From Cupriavidus basilensis (GTDB lineage Bacteria > Pseudomonadota > Gammaproteobacteria > Burkholderiales > Burkholderiaceae), in assembly GCF_000832305.1 (NCBI RefSeq), contig NZ_CP010537.1, positions 2,976,001 to 3,040,000 on the forward strand: a stretch of 64,000 nucleotides of DNA. Direction: 5' to 3'. The stretch's first letter is position 1, and every line of letters begins with the position of its first letter. The notes beneath the pieces are model-generated. The model was not told where the DNA came from, did no database searches, and was given only the letters and a program-made list of their open reading frames with translations. Positions 28,932 to 37,943 of this stretch are shown here, in pieces. A program made the position numbers and the translations under genes.

Positions 28932-29908
28932 CAGCACGGTTGCGCCGCGTCGCCTTGTGCGGCTTCCACTTCCCGGCCAAAACAGCGCTGGAAATACTCG
29001 CCCACGATCGGGCGTTCGGCGTCGTCGCATTTATTGAGAAAGCTCAGCCGGAACGCCAGCGCCGGATCGCGGAAGATCTGGCAGTTTTCCGCCCAGCTGA
29101 TCACCGTGCGCGGCGACATCAGCGTGGACAGGTCCCCCGTGGCAAAGCCCTTGCGCGTGAGCTCGGCCACGCTCACCATCGATGCGATCAGCGCGCGGCC
29201 GGCGTCGTCCGCCAGCTCCGGCACGCGGGCCAGCACGATGCCGGCCTCTTGCGCGCGCGGCAGGTAGTTGAGCGTGGCGACCACGTTCCAGCGGTCCATC
29301 TGCGCGTGGTTCAGCATCTGGGTGCCGTGGTACAGGCCGTTCAGGTTGCCAAGCCCCACGGTATTGGCGGTGGCGAACATGCGGAACGCCGGATGCGGAT
29401 GGATCACGCGGTTCTGGTCCAGCAGCGTGAACTTGCCGTCGCGCTCCAGCATGCGCTGGATCACGAACATCACATCGGGGCGGCCCGCATCGTACTCGTC
29501 GAAGATCAGCGCCACCGGGCGCTGCAGCGCCCACGGCACGATGCCTTCCTGGAACTCGGTGACCTGGCGGCCGTCGCGCACCACGATGGCGTCCTTGCCG
29601 ACCAGGTCTAGCCGGCTGATATGGCCGTCCAGGTTCACACGCACGCAAGGCCAGTTCAGGCGTGCCGCCACCTGCTCGATATGGGTGGACTTGCCGGTGC
29701 CGTGCAGGCCCTGCACCATCACCCGGCGGTCCCGCGTGAAACCGGCCAGTATCGCCAGCGTCACTTCGGGGTTGAAGCGGTAAGCCTCGTCGATCTCCGG
29801 CACGTGGTCGTCGCGCTCGCTGAATGCCGGCACCATCAGGCCGGAGTCGATGCCAAACAGGGTGCGTGCCGCAACCATCTTGTCCGGCTTGCCAGTCACG
29901 ATATCCAT
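28931..29908 (-). CDS. cobS: CobS-like MoxR-family AAA+ ATPase
   Basis: A 325-residue AAA+ protein. Walker A is GLHGTGKST, Walker B LIFDEYD and sensor 1 FATANTVG. The start MDIVTGKPDKMVAAR and the N-terminal GIDSGLMVPAFSERDDHVPE are CobS-like. ATG 29908 has AAAGGAG in front. With the downstream VWA protein it forms a CobST-type pair. It is divergent from xsc copy 2 across 181 bp, which raises the question of joint control. No other cobalamin gene is present. Confidence 0.78.
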   Translation of the reverse strand: MDIVTGKPDKMVAARTLFGIDSGLMVPAFSERDDHVPEIDEAYRFNPEVTLAILAGFTRDRRVMVQGLHGTGKSTHIEQVAARLNWPCVRVNLDGHISRLDLVGKDAIVVRDGRQVTEFQEGIVPWALQRPVALIFDEYDAGRPDVMFVIQRMLERDGKFTLLDQNRVIHPHPAFRMFATANTVGLGNLNGLYHGTQMLNHAQMDRWNVVATLNYLPRAQEAGIVLARVPELADDAGRALIASMVSVAELTRKGFATGDLSTLMSPRTVISWAENCQIFRDPALAFRLSFLNKCDDAERPIVGEYFQRCFGREVEAAQGDAAQPC

Positions 29909-29998
29909 CACGTCGGTCTCCTTTGGGCGCGCCCTTTCAGCCATGATAGAGCAGTTTCGTTTTTAGATACAAATCATCTCGTTTATTGATTTCACCTA

Positions 29999-30027
29999 TT
30001 GACCTTCGTCTCCATGTGCCATACATT
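29999..30027 (+). promoter_or_regulatory. promoter of xsc copy 2 (TTGACC-N17-TACATT)
   Basis: TTGACC (29999-30004) and TACATT (30022-30027) are 17 bp apart, exactly as in front of copy 1, while the spacer and surrounding bases have diverged. Confidence 0.72.
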
Positions 30028-30045
30028 TTTGGCAACAACACTTTT

Positions 30046-30062
30046 CGGGACTCTTAGTTCCG
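30046..30062. promoter_or_regulatory. dyad CGGGAC-N5-GTTCCG in the xsc copy 2 leader
   Basis: It matches the copy 1 dyad in 11 of 12 arm positions and lies the same 18 to 19 bp past the -10 box. Flanking CACTTTT and TTTT are also shared. Confidence 0.55.
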
Positions 30063-30089
30063 TTTTAATAAACATACCGGAGACGCACC

Positions 30090-31922
30090 ATGAGTGAACA
30101 CCTGCCTGAAGCCATCAAGACCACCGCGCTGCCCGCCACCACCGGCCCGCAGGAGATGACCCCGTCGGAAGCCTTTGTCGAGACCCTGGCCGCCAACGGC
30201 GTCACCGACATGTTCGGCATCATGGGCTCGGCCTTCATGGACGCCATGGACATCTTCGCCCCCGCCGGCATCCGCCTGATCCCCGTCGTGCACGAACAAG
30301 GCGCCGGCCACATGGCCGACGGCTATGCCCGCGTCTCGGGCCGCCACGGCGTCGTCATCGGACAGAACGGCCCCGGCATCAGCAACTGCGTCACCGCCAT
30401 CGCCGCCGCTTACTGGGCGCATAGCCCGGTGGTCATCGTCACCCCGGAGGCCGGCACCATGGGCATTGGCCTGGGCGGATTCCAGGAAGCCAAGCAGTTG
30501 CCCATGTTCCAGGAGTTCACCAAGTACCAGGGCCACGTCACCCACCCCGCGCGCATGGCCGAGTACACCGGCCGCTGCTTCGACCGCGCCATGGCCGAGA
30601 TGGGACCAACCCAGCTCAATATCCCCCGCGACTACTTCTACGGACAGATCAAGGCCGAGATCCCCCAGCCCCAGCGCCTGGACCGCGGCCCCGGCGGCGA
30701 CCAGCGCCTGAACGAAGCCGCCGAGCTGATCGCCAAGGCCAGGTTCCCCGTCATCATCTCCGGCGGCGGCGTGGTCATGGCCGATGCGATTGAGCAATGC
30801 CAGGCGCTGGCCGAGCGCCTCGGCGCCCCGGTGGTCAACAGCTACCTGCACAACGACTCCTTCCCCGCCAGCCATCCGCTGTGGTGCGGCCCGCTCGGCT
30901 ACCAGGGCTCCAAGGCGGCCATGAAGCTGCTCGCCCGCGCCGATGTCGTCATCGCCCTCGGCTCGCGCCTCGGACCCTTCGGCACCCTGCCCCAGCACGG
31001 CATGGACTACTGGCCCAAGCACGCCAAGATCATCCAGATCGATGCCGACCACAAGATGCTCGGCCTGGTGAAGAAGATCTCGGTGGGCATCTGCGGCGAT
31101 GCCAAGGCCGCTGCCGTGGCGCTCACCGAGCGCCTGGCCGGCCGCACGCTGGCCTGCGACGCCTCCCGCGAAGACCGCGCCGGACAGATCGCCGCCGAGA
31201 AGGCCGCCTGGGAGAAGGAACTCGACGAGTGGACCCACGAGCGCGACCCCTACAGCCTGGACATGATCGAGGAGCAAAAGCACGAGCGCACGCCCACCGG
31301 CGGACACTACCTGCATCCGCGCCAGGTCCTGCGCGAGCTGGAAAAGGCCATGCCCGATGACGTGATGGTGTCCACCGATATCGGCAACATCAACTCGGTG
31401 GCCAACAGCTACCTGCGCTTCAACAAGCCGCGCAGCTTCTTTGCCGCCATGAGCTGGGGCAACTGCGGCTATGCCTTCCCCACCATCATGGGCGCCAAGG
31501 TGGCCGCACCCCACCGCCCGGCCGTGTCCTACGCCGGCGACGGCGCCTGGGGCATGAGCCTGATGGAGACCATGACCGCCGTGCGCCACAACATCCCGGT
31601 GACGGCCGTGGTGTTCCACAACCGCCAGTGGGGCGCGGAGAAGAAGAACCAGGTCGACTTCTACAACCGCCGCTTCGTCGCCGGCGAGCTGGACAACCAG
31701 AGCTTCGCCGAGATCGCCCGCGCCATGGGCGCCGAGGGCATCGTGGTCGACAAGCTCGAAGACGTCGGCCCGGCGCTCAAGCGCGCCATCGACCTGCAGA
31801 TGAACCACGGCAAGACCACCATCATCGAGATCATGTGCACCCGTGAGCTCGGCGACCCGTTCCGCCGCGATGCGCTGGCCAAGCCCGTGCGCATGCTCGA
31901 CAAGTACAAGGACTACGTCTGA
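30090..31922 (+). CDS. xsc: sulfoacetaldehyde acetyltransferase, copy 2
   Basis: A 610-residue Xsc whose protein is identical to copy 1 from TTGPQEMTPSEAF to the end, and different in the first 15 to 20 residues. It therefore has the same ThDP sites and the same reaction: sulfoacetaldehyde to acetyl phosphate plus sulfite. GGAGA precedes ATG 30090. No pta follows here; the next gene is a permease after two strong hairpins. The lack of silent divergence points to recent duplication or continuing gene conversion. Confidence 0.95.
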   Translation: MSEHLPEAIKTTALPATTGPQEMTPSEAFVETLAANGVTDMFGIMGSAFMDAMDIFAPAGIRLIPVVHEQGAGHMADGYARVSGRHGVVIGQNGPGISNCVTAIAAAYWAHSPVVIVTPEAGTMGIGLGGFQEAKQLPMFQEFTKYQGHVTHPARMAEYTGRCFDRAMAEMGPTQLNIPRDYFYGQIKAEIPQPQRLDRGPGGDQRLNEAAELIAKARFPVIISGGGVVMADAIEQCQALAERLGAPVVNSYLHNDSFPASHPLWCGPLGYQGSKAAMKLLARADVVIALGSRLGPFGTLPQHGMDYWPKHAKIIQIDADHKMLGLVKKISVGICGDAKAAAVALTERLAGRTLACDASREDRAGQIAAEKAAWEKELDEWTHERDPYSLDMIEEQKHERTPTGGHYLHPRQVLRELEKAMPDDVMVSTDIGNINSVANSYLRFNKPRSFFAAMSWGNCGYAFPTIMGAKVAAPHRPAVSYAGDGAWGMSLMETMTAVRHNIPVTAVVFHNRQWGAEKKNQVDFYNRRFVAGELDNQSFAEIARAMGAEGIVVDKLEDVGPALKRAIDLQMNHGKTTIIEIMCTRELGDPFRRDALAKPVRMLDKYKDYV

Positions 31923-31932
31923 GCCAGTGAGC
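30133..31932 (+). repeat. 1.8-kb direct repeat, unit 2 (xsc body)
   Basis: Partner of 8820-10619, in the same orientation. Recombination between the two would delete or duplicate about 21 kb that carries pta, tauE, tRNA-Arg, the ttu operon and the CobST-like pair. Confidence 0.9.
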
Positions 31933-31961
31933 AGACAGCAGACACGCGCGTGACCATCCCT

Positions 31962-31980
31962 TGCCCGGACATGCCGGGCA
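31962..31980. repeat. short hairpin after xsc copy 2
   Basis: TGCCCGG and CCGGGCA flank ACATG. It is followed 18 bp later by a stronger stem-loop. Confidence 0.5.
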
Positions 31981-31998
31981 GGCGATGATCCGGACCCG

Positions 31999-32035
31999 GC
32001 GGCAGGCGGCGCATGCGATACGCGCCGCCTGCCGC
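31999..32035 (+). terminator. 14-bp GC stem-loop after xsc copy 2
   Basis: GCGGCAGGCGGCGC (31999-32012) pairs perfectly with GCGCCGCCTGCCGC (32022-32035). No T-run follows. It may stabilise the xsc mRNA end or reduce read-through into the permease gene. Confidence 0.5.
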
Positions 32036-32154
32036 AACCCGCTCGGGTGTCATCGAGCGCGGCCACGGCCCCTGGCGGCGAGCCATTCGCCGACCTACGA
32101 ACTACTATATAAGCCGTGGCGCGCGACCCCTGGGCAGAGCAGGAGACAAGCAAA

Positions 32155-33579
32155 GTGATTCACCATCAGCAGCAGCAGCAATCCAGCGGCCTGAAGCACG
32201 GGCTGAAACAGCGCCACATGACCATGATCGCGCTGGGCGGCGTCATTGGCGCGGGCCTTTTCGTCGGCAGTGGCGTCGTCATCAAGTCTGCCGGCCCGGC
32301 GGCTGTCATTTCCTTTCTCATCACCGGCTTGCTGGTGGTGCTCGTCATGCGCATGCTGGGCGAAATGGCGTGCGCGCTGCCCACCGTGGGCTCCTTCTAC
32401 GAATACGCCCGCGAAGCCTGGAGCGACCGCCCGGCCATGGGCGAGCTGGCCGGGTTCCTGACCGGCTGGATGTACTGGTATTTCTGGGTGATCGTGGTCG
32501 CGCTGGAGGCCGTGGCAGGGGCCAGCCTGGTGCAGTTCTGGCTCCCGGGCGTTCCCGCGTGGAGCATCAGCCTGGTACTGCTGGTGATGCTCACGCTCAC
32601 CAACCTGATCTCGGTGAAATCCTTTGGCGAGTTCGAGTTCTGGTTCGCCTCGATCAAGGTGGCGGCCATTGTGGTGTTCCTGTTCCTGGCCGGGCTGTTC
32701 GTGCTCGGCATGTGGCCGGGCGCAACCGCCAGCGTGGCGCACCTCACCGTGCATGGCGGCTTTGCGCCTAACGGGATCATGCCGGTGTTGACAGGCGCGG
32801 TCGCGGCGACGGGGTTCTACTTCGGCGCCGAGATCGTGACCATCGCCGCGGCGGAAACCGCCGAGCCGCAAAAGGCGGTGGCCAGGGCCACCAGCTCGGT
32901 CATCACCCGCGTGCTGGTCTTCTATGTGGGCTCGGTGCTGCTGGTGGTGTGCCTGGTGCCGTGGAACTCCGCCGGCATCGCCACGCCGTATGTCAGCGCG
33001 CTCAATGCCATGCGCATCCCGGCAGCGGCGCAGATCATGAATGCCGTCGTGCTCACCGCCGTGCTGTCGGCGCTGAACTCCGGGCTGTACGCCTCGTCGC
33101 GCATGCTGTTCGCGCTGACCAAGCGCGGCGACGCGCCCAAGGCGCTGGCCAGGCTGAGCCGCAACGGCGTGCCGGTCAGGGCCATCCTGTTCGCCACGCT
33201 GTTCGGCTACGGCGCGGTGGTGATGTCCTACGTATCGCCGGACAAGGTCTTTGCCTTCCTGGTCAACTCCTATGGCACCGTCGCCATCTTTGTCTACATC
33301 CTGATCGCCATCTCGCAGCTGCGCCTGCGCGCCCGCCTGGAGCGCGAGGCGCCGCACCGGCTCAAGGTGCGGATGTGGGCCTTCCCCTACCTGACCTGGG
33401 TCGCCATCGCTGGCATGGTCGGGATCGTGGTGGCCATGGCCTTTATCCCCGACCAGCGCACCCCGCTGCTGCTCGGCGTGGCCAGCCTTGGCATCCTGGT
33501 GGTGGCGTACGCCGTGCGCCAGCAGCTCCGAAAGCACGCCGCCGCCGCGCCGCTGGGCGAGGTGCGGCGGGCTGACTGA
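32155..33579 (+). CDS. amino acid permease, APC superfamily (GABA/taurine-type candidate)
   Basis: A 474-residue carrier with 12 predicted spans. The first span carries GGVIGAGLFVGSG and is preceded by a Gln-rich head and TMIALG, as in AAT-family permeases such as GabP. The start is taken as GTG 32155, which follows AGGAGA; the upstream ATG at 32116 lacks a site. Its place between xsc and TauXY-like genes suggests it carries taurine, hypotaurine or a related amino acid. The substrate is an inference from position. Confidence 0.82.
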   Translation: MIHHQQQQQSSGLKHGLKQRHMTMIALGGVIGAGLFVGSGVVIKSAGPAAVISFLITGLLVVLVMRMLGEMACALPTVGSFYEYAREAWSDRPAMGELAGFLTGWMYWYFWVIVVALEAVAGASLVQFWLPGVPAWSISLVLLVMLTLTNLISVKSFGEFEFWFASIKVAAIVVFLFLAGLFVLGMWPGATASVAHLTVHGGFAPNGIMPVLTGAVAATGFYFGAEIVTIAAAETAEPQKAVARATSSVITRVLVFYVGSVLLVVCLVPWNSAGIATPYVSALNAMRIPAAAQIMNAVVLTAVLSALNSGLYASSRMLFALTKRGDAPKALARLSRNGVPVRAILFATLFGYGAVVMSYVSPDKVFAFLVNSYGTVAIFVYILIAISQLRLRARLEREAPHRLKVRMWAFPYLTWVAIAGMVGIVVAMAFIPDQRTPLLLGVASLGILVVAYAVRQQLRKHAAAAPLGEVRRAD

Positions 33580-33651
33580 CACGCCCAGCGCCTGAACCGG
33601 CTTGCCGCGATGCGTGCCATCGCGGCGCTCCCTGCCTCCCAACGCCTTGCA

Positions 33652-33680
33652 GGCCGGCGCGGCCATCCTCCGCGCCGGCC
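33652..33680. terminator. 11-bp GC stem-loop after the permease gene
   Basis: GGCCGGCGCGG and CCGCGCCGGCC enclose CCATCCT. It lies in the 288-bp gap before the tauX-like gene, with no T-run. Confidence 0.45.
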
Positions 33681-33833
33681 CGCCCGCGCCTGCCCGGCCG
33701 TGTACCTGATGCGCGGCATTCCGGGGGCGCACTGGCCCAAACGATTCATCGGATCTGGCCCTACAGCATTGCGCTTCACCTCTCTATGCTGCAGTCATAC
33801 ACCGCACAGGTCCGGCGCCCGGATCACCGGCAC

Positions 33834-33860
33834 CATCAAGAACATCAAGGACATCAAGGA
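33834..33860. repeat. 9-bp tandem repeat x3 containing the ribosome site
   Basis: The units CATCAAGAA, CATCAAGGA and CATCAAGGA end in the AAGGAG that serves the tauX-like start at 33868. Confidence 0.75.
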
Positions 33861-33867
33861 GACTCGA

Positions 33868-34278
33868 ATGGCAAACCCCCAGGTAACCGCAGCCACCCTG
33901 CAAGCCTTCAGCGACGCGTGGAACCGCCACGACATCGAAGCGCTGATGGGCTTCATGGCCGAGGACTGCGTGTTCCACGCCGTGGCCGGCAGCGAGCTGT
34001 TCGGCCGCAGCTTCGAAGGCCGCGCCGCCGTGCGCGAGGGCTTCCAGCTGGCCTGGCAGGCGTTCCCCGACGCGGCGTGGCTTGACGGCGAGCATTTCGT
34101 CGCCGGCGAGCGCGGCGTCAGCGAATCCACCTTCCGCGGCACCAAGGCGGACGGCACGCGCATCGAGGCGCGCATGGTGGATGTGTTCACCTTCCGCGAC
34201 GGCAAGATCGCGGTGAAGAACGCGTACCGCAAGGATCGCCCGCCCGTTGCCGCAGCCAGCTCCGGCGCCGCCAACTGA
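33868..34278 (+). CDS. tauX: NTF2/SnoaL-fold protein, probable taurine dehydrogenase small subunit
   Basis: A 136-residue protein with the SnoaL/NTF2-like fold pattern: an N-terminal helix ending SDAWNRHDIEALMGFMAEDC, then strands with FEGRAAVREGF, MVDVFTFRDGKIAVKNAYR. Such small proteins include steroid isomerases and polyketide cyclases. Here it directly precedes a TauY-like flavoprotein, and in taurine operons TauX is a small protein encoded before TauY. The TauX call rests mainly on that context. ATG 33868 has AAGGAG in front. Confidence 0.6.
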   Translation: MANPQVTAATLQAFSDAWNRHDIEALMGFMAEDCVFHAVAGSELFGRSFEGRAAVREGFQLAWQAFPDAAWLDGEHFVAGERGVSESTFRGTKADGTRIEARMVDVFTFRDGKIAVKNAYRKDRPPVAAASSGAAN

Positions 34279-34306
34279 TTCCAGCCCCGCCAGAGGGCAT
34301 TTGAGG

Positions 34307-35755
34307 ATGACAAACATGGACGCCACCGCCGCAAGACTGATCCTGCCCGAAGGCCACGCCACCGCGCCTTCGAAGCCGTACGACCCGGCCTACGATCCGC
34401 TGGTCGCACCCACGCCCGGCCAGGGCCGCGAGTACGCTCCCACCTACTGGATCGGCACGGCCGGCGAGCCGCCGCCCGACGATGGCCCGATCACCCACGA
34501 TATCGACGTGGACGTGGCCATCATCGGCTCCGGCTTCACCGGGCTGACCTGCGCGATCTTCCTCGCGCAGGAGCACGGCATCAAGGCGACCGTGCTGGAG
34601 GCCAACCGCGTGAGCTGGGGTTGCAGCACGCGCAACGGCGGCCAGGCGCAATGCGCCTCGGGCCGGCTCAAGCGCTCGCAGTGGATCCAGCGCTACGGCC
34701 TGGACACCGCGCTGCGGCTGCATGAAGAAGTGTGCGACGGGATGGAGACCTTCAAGGGGCTGATCAAGGACATCGACTGCGAACCGCAGCCCGGTGGCCA
34801 CCTCTACATCGCCCACCGCGCCAAGGTCATGCCCGCGCTGGAAAAGGAAGCCAAGGTGCTGCGCGACGTGTTCAAGTACGACGCGCGCATCCTGGACGCC
34901 GACACCGTCAAGCGCGAGTACGTCGACGACAAGGAAGCCGCTGGCGCCATGCATGAGCCCGAAGGCATCGGCATCCATGCCGGCAAGCTGGCCTTCGGCT
35001 ACCTGCGCCGCGCGCGCGCGCTGGGCGCCAAGGTGCATCCCTCCAGCCCGGTACTGAGCTGGGAGACGCGCGGCGGCGTGCATTACCTCAAGACGCCTGG
35101 CGGCATCGTGCGCGCCCGCGCGGTGGGCGTGGCCACCGGCGGCTATACCTCGCCGAGCCTGCACGCGCAGCTCAAGAACCGGCTGTTCCCGATCCTGTCG
35201 AACTCCATCGTCACGCGCGTGCTGACGCCCACGGAGCGCGAGGCGTGCAATTTCCGCACGACGCAGGTCATCACCGATACCCGCATCCTGCGGCACTACT
35301 ACCGCCTGATGCCGGATGGCCGCCTGCAGATCGGCAGCCGCAGCGCCATCACCGGCAACGATGCGCCGCAGCATAAGTACAAGGACAAGCTCATTGCCGA
35401 CCTGCACCGCAAGTTCCCTGCGCTCGAAGGCATCCAGATCGACTATTCTTGGTGGGGCTGGGTCGATGTGAGCCATGACATGATGCCGCGCATCTTCCAG
35501 CCGGACCCGGCCCAGACCATCTACTACGCGATGGGTTACGGTGGTAACGGCGTGATGTATTCCGCGCAGGCGGGCAAGCGCATGGCGGCGCTGATCGCGG
35601 GCAAGAGCGCGGGGCCGGAACTGCCGATCTTCCGCTCGGCGCTGCCGTTCCCGAATGTGCGCGAGATGGTGGAAGCGCAGGCGTTCGCGCCGTTCCGCCG
35701 CTTCGGGCAGTGGTTCCTGTACCGCTGGTATCACATGAAGGATGAAGTGATCTGA
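34307..35755 (+). CDS. tauY: FAD-dependent oxidoreductase, probable taurine dehydrogenase large subunit
   Basis: A 482-residue flavoprotein of the DAO family. The FAD-binding motif is VAIIGSGFTGLTCAIFLA, near residue 64. The STRNGGQA and YGGNGVMYSAQAGKRMA segments are typical of PuuB/TauY-like amine oxidoreductases. With TauX it would oxidise taurine to sulfoacetaldehyde and ammonia, passing electrons to cytochrome c. Start could be ATG 34307 or 34316; the second has GAGG at better spacing. It lies between tauX-like and sorA-like genes. Gamma-glutamylputrescine oxidase is the main alternative by sequence alone. Confidence 0.72.
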   Translation: MTNMDATAARLILPEGHATAPSKPYDPAYDPLVAPTPGQGREYAPTYWIGTAGEPPPDDGPITHDIDVDVAIIGSGFTGLTCAIFLAQEHGIKATVLEANRVSWGCSTRNGGQAQCASGRLKRSQWIQRYGLDTALRLHEEVCDGMETFKGLIKDIDCEPQPGGHLYIAHRAKVMPALEKEAKVLRDVFKYDARILDADTVKREYVDDKEAAGAMHEPEGIGIHAGKLAFGYLRRARALGAKVHPSSPVLSWETRGGVHYLKTPGGIVRARAVGVATGGYTSPSLHAQLKNRLFPILSNSIVTRVLTPTEREACNFRTTQVITDTRILRHYYRLMPDGRLQIGSRSAITGNDAPQHKYKDKLIADLHRKFPALEGIQIDYSWWGWVDVSHDMMPRIFQPDPAQTIYYAMGYGGNGVMYSAQAGKRMAALIAGKSAGPELPIFRSALPFPNVREMVEAQAFAPFRRFGQWFLYRWYHMKDEVI

Positions 35756-35760
35756 ACCTG

Positions 35761-35820
35761 GAAGGTTGAAGTTCGAAGGTTGAAGGTTGAAGGTTGAAGG
35801 TTGAAGGTTGAAGGTTGAAG
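35761..35820. repeat. 7-bp tandem repeat GAAGGTT, about 8.5 units
   Basis: Eight full units (one degenerate, GAAGTTC) and a partial ninth lie between tauY and sorA. The array starts six bases after the tauY stop and ends 59 bp before the sorA start. Confidence 0.9.
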
Positions 35821-35879
35821 CCGAATAAGAGCGCGGTCCCCTGAGAACCGCCATCCCCACCAAAGACGAGGAGCCAGGC

Positions 35880-37136
35880 ATGGGCCGAGGCCATCAATCC
35901 GTACCCCCGCAGCCAGGCCGCCGCGGCGCGCTGCGCTCGCTCGGCGCGCTGGGCGCCGGCGCCGCGCTGACCCACCCGGCGCTGCAAGCGCTGGCGGCCA
36001 CCGCCGCCGATGCGCGCATCGAGTTGCCGTTCGAGAACGGCGAGCGCGAACTGGTGGCCTTCCCCCAGAAGCGCCCGCTGATCCTGCTGACCAGCCGGCC
36101 GCCACAGCTGGAAACCCCGTTTGGCGTGTTCAACGAGGGCCCGATCACGCCCAACGATGCCTTCTTCGTGCGTTACCACTGGAGCGGCATCCCCACCAGC
36201 ATCGATCCGCAAACCTACCGGCTGCGCGTAGGCGGCAAGGTCAACGCCCCGCTGGAACTCTCTCTTGACGAGATCAAGCGCCTGGCCACCCCGGTGGACC
36301 TGGTGGCGGTCAACCAGTGCTCGGGCAACAGCCGGGGCTTTTTCTCGCCGCGCGCCAACGGCGGGCAACTCGGCAACGGCGCCATGGGCAATGCGCGCTG
36401 GACCGGCGTGCCCCTGAAAGCGCTGCTGGACAAGGCCGGCGTGCAAGCCGGCGCCATGCAGGTGAGCTTTGACGGCATCGACCACCCGCCGCTGCAAGGC
36501 GGCCCGGACTTCGTCAAGGCACTGGCCATCGACCACGCGCTCGACGGCGAGGTCATGCTCGCCTGGGCCATGAACGGCGCGGACCTGCCCATGCTCAACG
36601 GCTATCCGCTGCGCCTGATCGTGCCGGGTTACTACGGCACCTACTGGGTCAAGCACCTGGCCGATATCCAGGTGCTGGACAAGCCGTTCGACGGGTTCTG
36701 GATGAACGCGGCCTATCGCATCCCCGACAATCCCTGCGCCTGCGTGGCGCCCGGCACGGCCCCCGCGCACACCGTGCCGATCAACCGCTTCAACGTGCGC
36801 TCTTTCATCACCAGCGTGGCCGATGGCGGCAGGGTGCCGGCCGGACGCCAGACCGTGCTGCGTGGCATCGCCTTCGACGGCGGCCATGGCGTTGACGAGG
36901 TGGCCCTGTCGACGGACGGCGGGCGCACCTGGCGCGCGGCGCAACTGGGCAAGGACCTGGGCCGCTACTCCTTTCGCGAATGGACGGCGGCGTTTACGCC
37001 GCCAAGGAAGGGCGAATACGAACTGAAGGTGCGCGCCAGCAACCGCATCGGCCAGAGCCAGCCGCTCACCGCGCTGTGGAACCCCGCCGGCTACATGCGC
37101 AACGTGGTGGAAACCACGCGCGTGGTGGCAGCATGA
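35880..37136 (+). CDS. sorA: sulfite dehydrogenase molybdopterin subunit (SorA-like)
   Basis: A 418-residue enzyme of the sulfite oxidase family. The N-terminus has a Tat-type signal (GRRGALRSLGALGAGAAL), fitting a folded, exported molybdoenzyme. The molybdenum-ligating Cys is in VAVNQCSGNSRG. A C-terminal dimerisation domain follows from about residue 300. It oxidises sulfite to sulfate in the periplasm and hands electrons to the cytochrome encoded next. GAGGAG precedes ATG 35880. Its place beside xsc and TauXY gives it the job of detoxifying the sulfite released from taurine. Confidence 0.88.
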   Translation: MGRGHQSVPPQPGRRGALRSLGALGAGAALTHPALQALAATAADARIELPFENGERELVAFPQKRPLILLTSRPPQLETPFGVFNEGPITPNDAFFVRYHWSGIPTSIDPQTYRLRVGGKVNAPLELSLDEIKRLATPVDLVAVNQCSGNSRGFFSPRANGGQLGNGAMGNARWTGVPLKALLDKAGVQAGAMQVSFDGIDHPPLQGGPDFVKALAIDHALDGEVMLAWAMNGADLPMLNGYPLRLIVPGYYGTYWVKHLADIQVLDKPFDGFWMNAAYRIPDNPCACVAPGTAPAHTVPINRFNVRSFITSVADGGRVPAGRQTVLRGIAFDGGHGVDEVALSTDGGRTWRAAQLGKDLGRYSFREWTAAFTPPRKGEYELKVRASNRIGQSQPLTALWNPAGYMRNVVETTRVVAA

Positions 37137-37147
37137 AGGAGGCCGTG

Positions 37148-37807
37148 ATGCAATACGCCAAGCCCTTGCGCCGCCACGGCGGGATCGTTGCCCTTGCCCT
37201 GTACGCTGCCGGCATGACGAGCGCCGCGCAGGCACTGGAAATCACGCTGCCGCCGGAGACCGCGCGCTACACGCCGAGCGACCTCCCCGGCTTTCGCCTG
37301 GTGCAGCAGAACTGCATGACCTGCCACTCCGCGCAGTACGTGCTGACGCAACCGCCATCGTCGCCGCGCGGCTACTGGGAGGCGACGGTCAAGAAAATGA
37401 AGAAGCCCTTCGGCGCGCCGTTCGCGGATGAAGACATCCCCGCCATGGTCGACTACCTGACCAAGACCTATGGCGCGGAACGCACGGCCTACGCTGCGGC
37501 GAGCGCGGCGCAAGGCAGCGCGCCAGCGCCGGCCGCCCCTGCCGTGGTCGCCGGCAGCCATGATCCCCAGGCCCTGCTCGCGGCCAATGGCTGCACCGCC
37601 TGCCACGCCGTCGACAAGAAGGTGGTGGGGCCCGCGTTCAAGGAGGTCGCGGCAAAGTACGCGAACCAGCCGGGCGCCGCTGCGCTGGTGGCGCAGAACA
37701 TCCGCGCGGGCGGCGCGGGCAAGTGGGGGCAAGTGCCAATGCCAGCCTATGCCGCGCTCACCAAGGAAGACCTGCAAAGCCTGGCGGGGTGGATCCTCGG
37801 CCGCTGA
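37148..37807 (+). CDS. sorB: diheme c-type cytochrome, SorB-like electron acceptor
   Basis: A 219-residue exported protein with a signal peptide (cleavage near SAAQA) and two heme motifs, CMTCH and CTACH. The first half resembles SorB, and the second is a typical small cytochrome c domain joined by an Ala/Pro linker. A usual SorB is smaller and has one heme, so this is a fused form. ATG 37148 follows AAGGAGG; ATG 37133 overlaps the sorA stop and is possible. It would take electrons from SorA and pass them to the respiratory chain. Confidence 0.85.
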   Translation: MQYAKPLRRHGGIVALALYAAGMTSAAQALEITLPPETARYTPSDLPGFRLVQQNCMTCHSAQYVLTQPPSSPRGYWEATVKKMKKPFGAPFADEDIPAMVDYLTKTYGAERTAYAAASAAQGSAPAPAAPAVVAGSHDPQALLAANGCTACHAVDKKVVGPAFKEVAAKYANQPGAAALVAQNIRAGGAGKWGQVPMPAYAALTKEDLQSLAGWILGR

Positions 37808-37943
37808 GAAGCCGTGGCGCCGGACTGCGGGCAACCCGCATTTCCCCGGCGCGCGGCTTCGCCCATAATCTGCCGCACACGACAACGGCCCGGCGCACCG
37901 CCACAACGGCGCCCACGGCACCGGCCACAGCAACGGGAGCGGC

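Noticed and set aside
35761..35820. CRISPR array
   Set aside because: The units are 7 bp and contiguous with no spacers; no cas genes are in the window.
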